Positions 9,400 through 21,023 of a stretch of DNA of 64,000 bases are shown piece by piece. This DNA is from Adiantum capillus-veneris (taxonomy: Eukaryota; Streptophyta; Polypodiopsida; Polypodiales; Pteridaceae), in contig CM043952.1 in NCBI GenBank assembly GCA_014529385.2, positions 57,706,119-57,770,118 on the forward strand, written 5' to 3'. The notes below the pieces were generated by a model. That model was not told the DNA's origin, ran no database searches, and saw only the letters and a list, made by a program, of their open reading frames with translations. Numbering within the stretch: the first letter of the stretch is position 1; the number at the start of each line of letters is the position of its first letter. Made by a program: the position numbers and the translations under genes.

Positions 9400-12250
9400 G
9401 GCTTTACCTGATCAATAAGATCTTAGCTTCTTTGCTGCTTTTACTGCTCATTAGATATCTATGGCCTTCTGAATCTGTGTACAAGACATTGTCTCCATTG
9501 TAGCCATATAGTTGTAAAATCTCGTCCATTGCAGTTGCACTTGTGCTACCACTGTTATTGGCTTGTCTTGCTGTACTTGAACTCTCGGATCAATTTGAGT
9601 CTATGTTGACTGGTTTGTAAAAACTGTCTCCTATCAGATTTTGGTATCAATTAGCAGAATTTTTGCTGCTCGTACTAGCTTAATCTGCATTCACATGTGA
9701 GTTGTCCCTTTTCGCCCAATTAGAAGATAATTTGCAATGCAATTGCTTCCACTAGACAATTTCTAGCATGCAAAATTTGAAAATTTGTATGCCGCTTAAC
9801 TGCTTTGATTGATCTTTTTTCTCGCTTTCTTCGGCTAATCTCTGGTTCACTTTGCACGGTTTGCTCAGTTTATGGCTCTTCTGGCTTTTTCGAGGTTTGT
9901 TCAATGTGCAATACGCTACTTCTCGGCTTCCCCGGCGTTGCTATTTTTCTCGGCGTTATTTTTTGATTTTCGGCCTCGTTCTAGCACTTTCTGCGACTTT
10001 CTTTTTATTTTTTCTAATTATTTATGAAATTTTGAATTTTGTATTTTTTGAAAAAGTTTTGATTTTTTTTAAATTTTTTGATAATTTTCTAATTTTTATG
10101 GAATTTTTTATGAACTGTTTATGATCTATTGAAATTTTCCCGATAAATTTTGGACTTTTTGGTGAATTTTTTGAGTTTTTTTATTATTTTTGTAAAAATT
10201 TTGGTAAATTTTGACTTTTTTAATGATTTTCTATGTGTTTTTTATTTTTTCTGTGAATTTCCTTTGTTTATTTATTTATTTATTAAAACTCTTTTTTTTA
10301 TAATGAGTTTTCTATTTTTTTAAATTTTCTAACTCTTTTTTTGATTTTTTATTGGGTTTTTGAGAATTTTTATTGTTTTTATGATTTTTAATGGTTTTTT
10401 TTGTTTTTTTTTTTACTAATATACAAATAAATGAAATGAAAGTGAAAAAAGAAAAAAATTGAAACGCAATGAAATGAAATTGAATTGAAATAAAGTGAAA
10501 TTTCAAGGGAAAGGAAACGAAATGAAATGAAATTAAAATGAAATGAATCAATACAAAAGTCAATGACACAAAAAAAGGCAAAAAAGACAAAAGGCTCCCA
10601 GCAGGCACGTTGAGAAGAGGTCCCTCTTTTTTGGTTTTTTTGCGTTCTTGTGTTGTGTGTGTAAGGGTGGGTTCACACGCCACGAAGCGCGAGAACGGCG
10701 ACGGAAGCGGAAGAAGAAAGAAGAAGAAGATTATGTTAGCGTTGAAGAAAACTATCCCAAGAGACCGTAAAGGTCTATGTGACGAGGAAATTGCATGCGC
10801 CGAAAGGCACGTTCGGAAACAAAAAAAAAAAAAAACCGAATTTAGGCCGAAAATTAGTCAAAATGCTGAAAATCACCCGAAAATCCAAAAATTCACCAAA
10901 AAATTCCAAAACATTGCCGAAAATTTCTAGAAACCTTAGAAAATCATCGTCATTTACAACCAAACACTTCTAACACGCAAAAGCAGACCGAAAAAAGCAA
11001 ATTTTTCCGAAAACGTCAATTTTGACAAAATCATCCACCCGGTCCCCGAAAATAGTAAAATGCTCAGAAATTGACCACGGAGGGCACAAATGCAAACAAA
11101 ATGATGCCTTAACTACACACACACACACAAAATAGCTTGTAAAAATCACAAAATCAAATTTTTATGGAATTATTTAAAAATTTGAAAAACTTTACTAAAA
11201 AGTTATAAAAATTATCCAAAAAAATCTCAAAAAAATTCTAGAAATACTCCACACATTGGGGAATAGTGTAGCCAAATAAAATTTCTAAAGTCGCATGAAT
11301 TTAATTGCCAACAATTTTATCAATAAAATCAAAACTAGGCAATTAAACCGACAAAATTAGGTCAAAAATTGATGCAATTAGAGTGTGAAATCCCTGTTTT
11401 GAGCACAAAAACTCAGAAATTAATCATTGCACAATTATGCAATCAAAATATGAATCAATCATGCAAATTAAACACTTTTTACGCACACACACACAAAAAA
11501 ATTGGCAGTTTTTTCCAATCTTTAGGTGCGCACACAAAAGGGTTAAACTTGTCGGATTTACAATGTGACTTCACAAATCATTAGTTGGGCATGAGCACAA
11601 TGCAAATCAATTATCACAATGAAAAATCATAACGCACACATTGATTTTTAGGTGCACAAACATGGGCAAAATAGTGCACACGCACCTAAAATTAGCATAC
11701 ACACACTTGATTTTAGTGCACACACACTTGCAAACAATTGACCATCAAAGCATGCGACTAACTCAATTAGGCACCCAATTAGCAACCTACAATCACCACT
11801 TAGCAATTGAAACTTGTCAAATTCATGCATCACCAATTCTTAAACATTTCGGCATTACGACGGCGTGAAAATGAATAATCGCAAAATTTTCAATCCATAA
11901 CATCAACATTACATTGCATCATGGTGGGATTTCTACACAATTCTACACATCGTTAGATTCTAGGGCGGTTGAGAATACCACCTTAATTACCTTTCCATTG
12001 AAGATCAATTGAATGTTCGAATGCTCCAATCCTTCGTAGAAAATTAGTAAAAATTAGTCAAATTAGCAAGGGGTTAGTGTGAAATTTGAGTGTGTAAACA
12101 TGCAATTGGCAAGGTATGGTAACACATTAGGGAATTATGAATACAATGCTTCATGCACACACATTCAAAATCCACAAAAACATAAACACACAAGTGAAAT
12201 TAGTGAGGGAACGCATTCGTTTATGCCACAATTACACTAGCGTAGGCCAT
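9400..12250 (-). other. Non-coding leader of the minus-strand LTR element
   Basis: No convincing coding sequence. From 9990 to 10430 the plus strand is strongly T-rich; from 10430 to 11250 it is A-rich, so strand composition flips once. 11111-11130 is a short CA run, and CA-rich words continue to about 12200. Open frames here are low-complexity by-products. Position between primer site and first coding region suggests an untranslated leader. Confidence 0.5.
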
Positions 12251-12252
12251 CG

Positions 12253-12269
12253 TCCCCAACAGCACACCA
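12253..12269 (-). other. Primer binding site, tRNA-Asp-like
   Basis: On the minus strand TGGTGTGCTGTTGGGGA follows the LTR end by two bases. It is a diverged form of the TGGCGCCGTTGCCGGGGA site of plant gypsy elements that prime with tRNA-Asp. Better-kept versions are at 36378 and 39568. Confidence 0.6.
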
Positions 12270-12271
12270 AA

Positions 12272-13193
12272 TGTTGGGGGTCCCATTGTTGCAATAGCTC
12301 CAGTGACCAACAAAATTGTCAATACGGAGGGATGAGCTACCCGGCCAGGGCATGGAAACACTCACACGGTTAGTGAGCTAATCGTGGCAACACAAATGGT
12401 TAACTCTACGAGGTGAGCTTCTTGGCCTATGGAGGAGCTAAGCCGCATGAAGGGCAATCTCCATATCCATTTCTCTTCACCTCTAGTCAACCCAAACACA
12501 CACATATGATTGAAAGACGCACACAACACTAATCCTATCATGAAACACACTAATCTCAAGCACACACACATAGATCTATTGAGCACCACACTCCAATCAA
12601 ACCTACATGCACACACAAGAAAAAGAGGGCAATCACACAACATTAGAGAGGGATTAACCACTAATTAGTTAGGATCTAGCTAATCTAAGCATCATAGGTA
12701 ATCATAAGAAGTATGAGAGAGGCATAGTGAAAGAGAGTGAATCATTGATTAGTGTTAATCAAGTCTCATGAGCAAGGAGAAGCTCAAGGACTCCATAGAC
12801 ACACACCTCAAGAGCTCTCACCAAAGAGTGATCTCAACAAATGACCTTGAGAACCCTAATTTCTTTTACACACTGCCTTATATACCTAGGGTAAAAATAT
12901 GCAATGTCCGGGCGCCCAAGGTCTTTAGGGCTCCACCACTTACTGAATTTGCTACCTAGGCACAGTAAGTGACCTATTCTGTATAGCTTGGAACTCCCAT
13001 TGAGCCCGTAACACATTAGAAATATTACAATGGCTTGAAATAAATCAGGAATTTACAATACGTGACCATTTTGGAAAAATGTGAAAAATGTGTAACTCCA
13101 ATCTTTACTGGTTCTTCACTTTGATCGTCGATGTACATCCGTATGTGTTTGGTGTTTAGCAGCTTCTGTTAATTGACGTTGACTCAGTTAACA
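12272..13193 (-). repeat. 5' LTR of the minus-strand LTR element (922 bp)
   Basis: Minus strand begins TGTTAACTGAGTCAACG and ends CCCCCAACA. It is clearly the same family as the plus-strand LTR at 41621-42540: shared start, a promoter block with the CCTAGGTATATAAG-type TATA box, and a shared end with the words TGACAATTTTGTTGGT. Lengths 922 and 920 bp. The right flank (13194 onward) enters satellite sequence within about 12 bp, so the element seems to have inserted in the satellite. Confidence 0.85.
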
Positions 13194-13257
13194 GCTACAC
13201 CAACTTCCATCACTTGTCCAACCTACTAACCATTGTGTTATGGAGGTTTTAACCCAA
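13194..13257 (+). repeat. Satellite fragment between LTR and DNA element
   Basis: From about 13205 the sequence (CACTTGTCCAACCTACTAACC and GTTATGGAGGTTTTAACCC) matches the monomer seen at 17924-30430. It links the LTR element and the TIR element to one original array. Confidence 0.8.
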
Positions 13258-14054
13258 CATTAGGGCAAAAAATGGTTAAAAAAGGGTTGTTTGCTAATCC
13301 ATAAATTAAGAAATAGCCTAATAAGTATTTGACACGTATAAAAAAGTATGGAATTCTTGTCTCCTCTATCTAGGGCTTTCATGGTCCTTTTTTGGTGGAG
13401 AATGGCTAAATGCCTGGTTCCTTTGGTCAAAACCGCTATATTTGAATGTTTTCGGCGCCTAACATCAAAGTTGGACCTAAAGGATTGTCTTTTTGCTCTA
13501 TTTTATATTACACAAAATCAGGCTAGAAGATACAAAATCTTCCTTTGAAGGCTCTGAAAACAATGCCATTAATGATTAGCCTTTTTTTTCAAACGTCTAC
13601 ATTTTTCACTTTCCCTCCATTTTGTGAGATCTTTGTCTCTTTTCATTGCATTTTCACACTCTCTCTTTCAGATATCTAATTTTTCATGGTGTCCTCTTCT
13701 TTAGGTTTCCCTTCTAATAGCATAACATCTTGTGAATTTCATAAAATCAGAGAGAATGGACTTTGAAAACCCATGTCTTTTCATGTGAATGACTAGATAA
13801 CAACACTCCCTTCGTGCAAAGGTACATAGATCTTGTGAAGAGAACTAAGCAAGATGAAGTGAAAAACCATTGGAAATATCATATTCGTTTTGTGAAAGTG
13901 GTTAGCAATGGCTAGCTAGAAAAGGATCAACATGTCTTGACATCCCTTGCTTCGTTCTTATTGTAAGGAACACAAAAGATTTTATATTTGATGCAATGAA
14001 CTTAACACTTCCATTGTTCTCTCTCATTTCATTCATTTTTCTCTCCAATCTCAA

Positions 14055-14320
14055 GTGTCTTTTTGTCACAATAACTATGGAGTGACATCATGTGGAGAGC
14101 CTACAATGGCACATTCAAAGAAGTTCACAAGGAGACTGCACATATTTTGTCCTTCATTTTACAAAACAATGGGTTGTTTGTTTGTTTTGCAGAGTACAAG
14201 GTTCCATCAAGAGAAGGTGTACATGTGGTCGACCTACATAAGTTGCAGGTTCCCATCATAAGATCAACGGAATGGGATGGCCTTGATGCATGTACCATAG
14301 CAAGCTTCAATCCAAAATGA
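14055..14320 (+). CDS. Unrecognised short open stretch in the 4.67-kb TIR element
   Basis: Two overlapping frames are open. The one at 14090-14320 reads plausibly as protein (KEVHKETAHILSFILQNNGLF, then KVPSREGVHVVDLHKLQVP) with a balanced residue mix, ending in a stop. I do not recognise it; it may be an exon remnant of a transposon gene. No other good exon is seen within 2 kb. Confidence 0.25.
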
Positions 14321-15297
14321 AAGAAGATATCTTGAAAGCAATTACTCAAAAGGGATCATGGTTCAATGGTTCTTGACTTTCCATGTCTTTATGGCTTGTT
14401 TCACATAGTGGATTCACAAAAATCAAGGACCATGCGGCTTTATCAAAGACTACCTACAAATAAATTGGACATTGTACTTGTTTCAAACAATTGATTTGCA
14501 TAAATCATGGACCACTGGATTTATAAAAGACTGCCTACAACTAAACTAAACATTGTACTTGGAGAGGGTTGGGGTACCAAGGAAACTTTCCATAATCGTG
14601 GAAATATCAACTGTATAGTAAGACCAAACTCTATATCTTATACCAACTAGTTCTTCACTCATTAGTTTTGGACTATGACTAGAGGAGGTGGAGAAGCAAG
14701 CTAGGTAGTTGGACTTCTCTAGACTATGAGGAGAATCTTTTAGAGTTTTAATTAGTAATAATAGTCCATTCATTCACTGAGACTAGGGACCCTATAGTAA
14801 CCACAAATGGAGATATAGAACAAGAGAGAAACCCTCGATCTTCTTGATAAAACATCCCGTCATTATAGATTCAACATTGATGGCATTGTTGTGAGTAGAG
14901 TTGCACAAGGATGGAGAATTCAACTTCATGATTCACATGTCTTTTCCCAAAAAGAGTTACGGTTGATCCACTTGCAAAAAGGGCTTAAGAGCTTAAGATA
15001 AAGTGGATTTCTCCCCTGATGTAATCGTTACATTTTGCAATTATAAACAAGTCTTTTCTAGTGATGTGATCACTATTTATTGTAATATAAAATTTGAATG
15101 AGACCATGATACAAAGTTAAGAATCAAATGGTTGATATTAAATGATTGAGTACAAAAATATACGCCCCAGAGTATGTCTGTTCATATAGACAAAGCGAGC
15201 AAAAATGTACAAAACTCTTGCGGCATAAGGTAATGTACACAACTCCTATGACATAAGGTAATCAAACATGAAAATTTACTATTGTTTTTGCATTGGA

Positions 15298-15590
15298 GTA
15301 TCTTGGATCCTCAAAGACCCTTTGCCTCTTTGGTTCGGTTTGATCCAGTGGTGGTGGTATAGGCTCATGAGAGGGCAGTGGTGACTTTGACTCATGATTT
15401 GAAGTAAAAGGAGTAATGGGGAGGATCCTCTTACCCTTTATTTTTGCATAGGAGGATCCTTGATCCACAAAAACCCTTTACCTCTTTGGTTTTGGCTGAT
15501 TTAGTGGTGGTGATTTGGGCACATGAGGAAGGGTAGTGATGACTTGGACTTCAACATCTTAGATTGAACCATTATAGGACATATAAGAAG
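15298..15590. repeat. Tandem duplication, about 156-bp unit
   Basis: The block around 15300-15370 (TTGGATCCTCAAAGACCCTTTGCCTC) recurs at about 15458-15520 with changes. On the minus strand 15262-15468 is open (PPLDQTEPKRQRVFEDPRYS), so it could be a repeat within a former coding exon. Confidence 0.6.
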
Positions 15591-15639
15591 ATGCTATCAT
15601 ATAAGCTAGAAACATAAATCTAAAGACTTTCTTATTTAT

Positions 15640-15947
15640 GTAATGACAAAAGAATAAGTGAGAACCATTATCATATGCTAAGTTTTACCTCAAAAGCCAT
15701 AATCATCTAATACTTAACATCAAATCTCATTATCTTATAATATAGAAAATATAACTTTTAAATACATCATAATTTGATGATTTTGATCTTATTGATGTAA
15801 TGACAAAAGAATAAGTGAGAACCATTATAGTATGCTAAAGTTTTACCTCAAAAGCCATAATCATCTAATACTTAACATCAAATCTCATTATCTTATAATA
15901 TAAAAAATAGAACTTTAAAAATACATCAAAAATTTGATGATTTTGAC
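15640..15947. repeat. Tandem duplication, about 150-bp unit, AT-rich
   Basis: ATGACAAAAGAATAAGTGAG at about 15642 and 15798 each start a copy; both run through CCATAATCATCTAATACTTA to TTTGATGATTTTGA with few differences. No coding sense. The second copy runs into the foldback repeat. Confidence 0.85.
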
Positions 15948-16250
15948 ATCACCAATGCCTCTGGAACGCCCAAAAACCTCAAAAATGAATGGCTACATGC
16001 CTTGTTTGGACATCCGAAGAGATCGTTACGACCCAGAAAAGGCCTTTGGAGGCACTTTTCTACACGATGCGACAGAGGGGGTAGCGAGATTGTCACTACC
16101 CCCTCTATCACATCGTGCGGGAAAGTGCTCTTTAATGCCTTGTTTGGATCATAACGCCTATCCGGGTGTCGGAACAAGACATGTAGCTAGCCACTTTTGG
16201 GATTTTTTGGCGTTCGTGATGCATCGATGATGTCAAAATTATCAAATTTT
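15928..16250. mobile_element. Foldback (long inverted repeat) element, 323 bp
   Basis: The left arm starts AAAATTTGATGATTTTGACATCA and the right arm ends TGATGTCAAAATTATCAAATTTT. The arms stay complementary almost to the centre, where AGAGGGGGTAGCGAG faces CTACCCCCTCT near 16074-16110. This is the form of a foldback MITE. Because of the symmetry both strands give similar short translations, which are not genes. Confidence 0.8.
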
Positions 16251-16554
16251 GTTGTATGTGAAAGTTAGCATTTTACTTTGAGTTGTTGAGAAGAGTTAGA
16301 ACAATCTGAAAGAGTGGGTACTATTGAGATTGTCACTATGTCTAATTTTGCTTAATGTAGGATAGTCCAGACTTTGTTCAACTCAATTTCTTTTCTTGTG
16401 AATTTGATTGATACTAGGTATGTTCTAGCCATGTGAGACAAGAGAACCAAGAGCTAGAAAGTAAGAGTTGCTTTTCATGAATGAAGCAAGGAAGGTGTTT
16501 CTCGAATTTATTAAACACCTCCATTGCATCATGAGGGTAGGGATGTCACTGCAA

Positions 16555-16860
16555 AGAGTCCAACAACCAAAACAAATTGACGGGGGAGGTTATAAGACTC
16601 TCAAATCGCTGCTATCAAGTCGTGTAGGGGGGGACCCGGATGGGGGAGGCTATCTGAACAAAGCAAACGAGGGTGTTCTTGAAATCCCAAACAGGTGATA
16701 TCGAGTCGTGCCTAGAGGGGGGGACCCGAGTGAAGAAGTTGGTCTAAATGAAGCAAAGGGTGGGGTCCTTGAAATCCAAAACCACTGCTCTCTCATTGTG
16801 TAGGGAGTAGTAAGGGGAGACACAAGTGAGAAAGTTGACCCAAACTAAGTGATTATAGGG
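16555..16860. repeat. Degenerate tandem repeats, about 100-bp unit
   Basis: Words of the form GGGGGGACCCG followed by AAGCAAA and TTGAAATCC recur near 16627, 16717 and, more weakly, 16815. No coding sense. Confidence 0.5.
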
Positions 16861-17109
16861 GTTTAAGAAAGTATGGGACACAGCTATCGCATCATTCAAG
16901 TCTAGGTTGAGAGGTTGGAGAAATGCCTCAAAAGAAGGGGAGAGTTTTGTGGTGGGTGGAAATGAACACGTATGCAAATTCTATATACCCAACCATTCGT
17001 ACAAGTTATCGTTGTTGTTAGTGGCATACGTCACTTGGTGCCATGTGGCACAAAAGATCTTTTTTTTTAGTATGGATATAAGACAACTGCCACCCCTACA
17101 TGCACATTT

Positions 17110-17300
17110 CAACCCCAAAGTGCTCTCAATTTCTCCACAACCTACACCACGTGATAGGAGTAATTTTAGCATTCTCACTCCCCCTTCTATCGATTCTTTT
17201 GGGCTCCCTTAGTGCATTTCTTCCACATCCCTCACAACATGATAGGAGCACTTTAAGCATTTTCACACCCCCTTCCATCGCTTTGCTCGGGCTCCACTGT
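17110..17300. repeat. Two-copy tandem duplication, about 98-bp unit
   Basis: CACGTGATAGGAGTAATTTTAGC (17150) and CACAACATGATAGGAGCACTTTAAGC (17233) begin parallel copies; both continue with CACxCCCCCTTCxATCG and GGGCTCC. Confidence 0.7.
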
Positions 17301-17588
17301 ATTGGTTCCACGTGCAACTTCCTACTAGAAATAGTCATTGATGAGGATGAGTTGCAGAAGGTATTTTCTCTCTGATAGCTCCTACCACAATCTATTTCTA
17401 TGAAAGCTATTGTAAAATTTGCTTGGAGATTGAACTTATTGGTAAGGATAATTATTTTTGGGAGAGCTAAAGGCTCCAGAGAAAAATTCTATAGAGTCCA
17501 TCTCAAGAGCTAAGTTAGCATCAACAGAGCAGAGTAAAATCTCGTGAAGGTGAGAAGAGATAGATAAAAGGCCATGGGAGAATGGGGG

Positions 17589-17591
<3 letters not shown>

Positions 17592-17659
<68 letters not shown>
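17592..17659. repeat. (GA)n microsatellite, 68 bp
   Basis: An uninterrupted GA run of 34 units; the Ser-Leu ORF across it on the minus strand is an artefact. Confidence 0.97.
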
Positions 17660-17664
<5 letters not shown>

Positions 17665-17923
17665 CTCATTAAAAACTAGGAGAAATAAATGTTTGCCACC
17701 AAGTCACTTGAATGAGGACAAACTTTGAGGCAAACCACAAAGGAATAGTGTGAAAACAATATCTTTTATGATATGTACTTAGATGAACTTTAAATCGCAT
17801 AGATATGTTTTAAATGCCCAAAATGATCAAATTTGGAGCCGTTTTGACCGTTAACAGCTCCGCTAATTAGCAACATAACCAATTCCTTACACAGCCCTTT
17901 TTGAGGCATTTTTGGCCCTAATG

Positions 17924-18975
17924 AGGTGGTTTGAAGGTCCATCACTTGTCCAAGCTAGCTCTATTGAATAGTCCTATCTCTACTCTAATAGCATGAATGG
18001 TTTGGGATAGAGGTCTAACACTTGTCCAACCTACTATCCATTGTGTTATTGAGGTTTTAGCCCAAGGTGGTTTGAAGGACCATCGCCTGTCCAAGCTAGC
18101 TCTTTGAAAGAAGCTATCTCTATTGTTTGAAGGTCAATGTGTGAATGGAGTGTAACTACTATGTTTACTACCATGGATGGTTTGTGTAGAGGACCATCAC
18201 TTGTCCAACCTACTAGCCATTGTGTTATGCAGGTTTTAGCCCTATGTGGTTTGAAGGTCAACCACCTGTCCAAGCTCCCTATATTAAATAGTCCTATCTC
18301 TACTCTGATAGCATGGATGGTTTTGGCTAGAGGTCCAACACTTGTCCAATCTACTATCCATTGTGTTACGGAGGTTTTAGCCCAAGGTGGTTTGAATGTC
18401 CACCACCTATCCAAGCTAGATATATTGAAAGAAGCTATCTCTATTGTTATAAGGTCAATGTGTGAATGGAGTGTAGCTGCTATGTTTACTACCATGGATG
18501 GTTTGGGGTAGAGCTCCACCAATTGTCAAACCTACTATCCATTGTGTTATGGAGGTTTATGTCCAAGTTAAGGTGGTTTGAAGATCCATCACCTGTCCAA
18601 GCTAGCTCTATTGAATAAATCTATCTCTATTGTTTGAAAGTCAATTTGAGAATGGAGTGTAGCTATTATGTTTAGTACCATGGATGGTTTGGGATAGAGG
18701 TCCGCCACTTGTCCAACCTACTTTCCATTGTGTTCTGAAGATTTTAGCCCAGGTTACTTTGAAGGTCCACCAACTAACCAAACTAAATCTATTAAACAAA
18801 GCTATCTCTATTGTTTCAAAGTCAGTGTGTGAATGGGGTGTAGCTACTTTGTTTACTACCATGGATGGTTTGGGGTAAAGGTCCACCACTTGTCCAACCT
18901 ACTATCCATTGTGTTATGGAGGTTTTAGCCTAGGGTGGTGTGAAGGTGGACCACCTCTTCAAGCTATCCCTATTA
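17924..18975 (+). repeat. Satellite array, left block
   Basis: Head-to-tail copies of the monomer with GGTGGTTTGAAGGTCC, CACTTGTCCAACCTAC and GTTATGGAGGTTTTAGCCC. Two monomer types occur, about 142 and 182 bp, the longer with an extra block around GTGTGAATGGAGTGTAGC. It is cut at 18975 by the CACTA-like element and continues at 27039. Confidence 0.92.
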
Positions 18976-19007
18976 CAGTAGGAGAAAGTTGGATTCACTT
19001 TTGGGCC
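18976..19007 (+). repeat. Left terminal inverted repeat of the CACTA-like element
   Basis: CAGTAGGAGAAAGTTGG then ATTCACTTTTGGGCC; pairs with 27007-27038 on the other strand with three differences. Confidence 0.8.
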
Positions 19008-19333
19008 TTTCAATTCTAGAGAGAGAGTGGGGCTCGACCAATGAGGAAGAGGGTAACATGACGTTGAGAATCAACATTTTGGAGCCAAGCTCTTTTAGAA
19101 AAAAGGGAGAAAATATTATTTTTTTTCATCAAATTACACAATTTCACGCTTTCAAGGTATAAATGCCATAAATCGTACTACTTTGTACCGACAAATTGTA
19201 GAACTTTTATTGAAGACTCTATCTAGTATCTATGTTTCCACCCAAATATGACTTTGAGTAGCTCTACTTCCCTCTCAAAACTTCTTTCCTTTTTCATATT
19301 TTCACTAACTTCTGTGTATTCGAGTGCACACCA

Positions 19334-20161
19334 TGACTACTTCTCGAAGGCCTAGCACTACCATTGACTCTGCTAGCATTTTTTAACAGTTATACTACAG
19401 ATGATCAAGCATGGATACCATCTCGAATAACTATCAGAAGTTGGGTTCTACTGCAAACTAGGAGGAGGAAGAGGAGGCAACGCAATGATTTTTTGGAGGC
19501 TTTCAAGGGACAAGTTAAAGAGTTTAAAGTGTGTTCACAAAGAAAGCGGGTGAAAGAGGTCCTCATATAACATGCTTTCCAACATGCATACTTAAGGTTG
19601 CAAACATCTCCTCTAAGTTTTCCACGACATCGACCCAATTGTAAGTTATTTTGAGCATCTCACTTAGTGCATGATTATATTTGAAGGTTAAGTGGTGGAT
19701 ATCATCTTTGGTATGTTTCAGATATTTATCCATCGAATAGGACAGATTGGCAACCAGTTGAGAGCATAGTTGGGGATTTTGATGCTTTCCATGAATTTAT
19801 TGGTGAGCAAATGTACAAAGGAAGAAAACACAAGGAACTTGTAGATAATGAAATATTTTTTTATGATATGTCATTTTTGGAACCAAGAACTTCCTTTGGT
19901 TGGGTTCGTGTAGTTCCTTTGTCACTTCCATCCTTTGACAACAAGGATTGGTCTTTGCCAGCTTTGAAAACTAGAGAAAGCTCTAGGAATAAGTTGTTTC
20001 AGGATATACAAAAGTCCCTTAAGTATTCAATTTCCGCAAAAATAGTTTGGCTCGCACTATTTATGCCTCTTGAAGTGTTTGTAGACTTCTTCTTCGATGA
20101 GCAAATAAGAACTACCGCTACAATGTTTATTTGCAAGTGTGAGAGCTGTTTGGACTTTTAA
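19334..20161 (+). pseudogene. 5' exons of the plus-strand transposon gene
   Basis: A short open piece from ATG 19334 (MTTSRRPSTTIDSAS) is followed by basic sequence (RRRKRRQRNDF near 19460). A likely acceptor, TATGTTTCAG ending at 19721, opens an exon to 20161 that reads as protein: NRTDWQPVESIVGDFDAF, then EPRTSFGWVRVVPLSLP, then LPALKTRESSRNKLFQDI. I do not recognise the family. Position and strand fit an accessory gene of the CACTA-like element, with 22241-23216 as a later exon. Stops between pieces show decay. Confidence 0.4.
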
Positions 20162-20852
20162 GATGATAATTGGGATAGGAAACAATCACAGGGCAAAATC
20201 TGTATTTTGCAAAAGAAGTCCATAATTTGCAAGTTCATTATAAGCTCTCAAAATTTCATAGTGTCGTTTTACTATTTTAGATATCATCTTCTTAGTGGAC
20301 ATCTTATTCCACTCGACCAAGATATAGAGTCTATCCTCGAGAACAAAACTTTATCAATGGAGCTCTACTTTTGAGACAACCTACTTACTTTGATGGAGAA
20401 AATGTCAAGCACAACTCTTGCACAGCTCAGGCTAGATCTTACATGTGAAGAACTTCCATTTTTGCCGGAATTGTATGCATTCAGTCTCAACAATAGAAAG
20501 GTTCTTACTAAATTGATCAATTTGGATTGTCTTTAATACATCAAGACATAGAATATAAATTTTTCTTCTTTTCAAATTCCAAGACGCAAGGAGAAAAAAA
20601 TATTGTGCAAGGAGTCACTCTCAAATACACTTCACTGAATTGCTTCCGCCGGAAGCTAGGTCACATAACTTGTGCACGCAAGGAGCTTTGATGCCATGCA
20701 AACCATGATGTACTTTTCAGAATGACTAATATTGAGACATTTTGTGCCGCTCAAACAATGTTTAAAAAATATATACTTTTCATTGTCTCAAAACTTTACA
20801 AATTGTGTTATTTTTGTCAAGATGATACAAGTTATTGCTCCCTTTCCCTGCT

Positions 20853-21023
20853 ACTGGTCCCCTGTCCTCTCCCTCGGTTTGTGCCACTGGTCCCCTATCC
20901 TCTCCCCCGGTTGCTACCATTGGTCCCCTGTCCTCTCCCCCGGTTGATTCCACTGGTCCCCTGCCCTCTCCCCCGGTTGTTGCCACCGCTCCCCTGCCCT
21001 CTTCCCCGGTTGCTTCTACTTCT
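20853..21023. repeat. 33-bp minisatellite, about five units
   Basis: Units of the form CCACTGGTCCCCTGTCCTCT with CCCCCGGTTG. Frame length 11 codons keeps both strands open: plus gives Pro-rich TGPLSSPPVA repeats, minus gives RGRGQGTSGIN repeats (minus frame from about 21101). Which strand was coding, if any, is not settled. Confidence 0.85.

Larger units (their letters stand above)
1..13193 (-). mobile_element. Minus-strand LTR retroelement, 5' part, split by a Copia insertion
   Basis: Read on the minus strand, a 922-bp LTR (12272-13193) is followed by a tRNA-Asp-like primer site, a long non-coding leader (about 9400-12250), a region of repeated protein motifs (9380-9027, then 3553 to about 2580), a retropepsin-like region (2455-1553) and gag-like pieces (1177-35). 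A Copia element interrupts it at 3756-8934. The 3' end lies left of the window. It is a broken fossil with many breaks, clearly older than the Copia inside it. The order protease-like then gag-like is unusual, so two elements may be abutted here. The LTR family also occurs at 41621-42540. Confidence 0.7.
13258..17923. mobile_element. Non-autonomous TIR DNA element (4.67 kb) inside the satellite
   Basis: Left end CATTAGGGCAAAAAATG (13258) and the right end read backwards, CATTAGGGCCAAAAATG (17923), form imperfect inverted repeats that stay similar for about 31 bp. Satellite stops at 13257 mid-monomer (TTTTAACCCAA) and resumes at 17924 (AGGTGGTTTGAAGG) exactly where the monomer would continue. 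The ends resemble CACTA ends with one change. No transposase is recognised inside; it holds tandem duplications, a foldback repeat and a GA run. Target duplication is not clear. Confidence 0.65.

Noticed and set aside
9852-10683. Phe/Leu-rich ORFs in the T-rich leader
   Set aside because: Low-complexity by-products of T and A runs.
15926-16230. Overlapping plus and minus ORFs with similar peptides
   Set aside because: Caused by the foldback symmetry, not by two genes.
17436-17669. Ser-Leu repeat ORF on the minus strand
   Set aside because: Translation of the GA microsatellite.
18046-18522. Long ORFs on both strands of the satellite (also about 27520-27909, 28028-28456, 29978-30412)
   Set aside because: They follow the monomer, are open on both strands, and exist because many monomer lengths are near multiples of three. 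Not genes.
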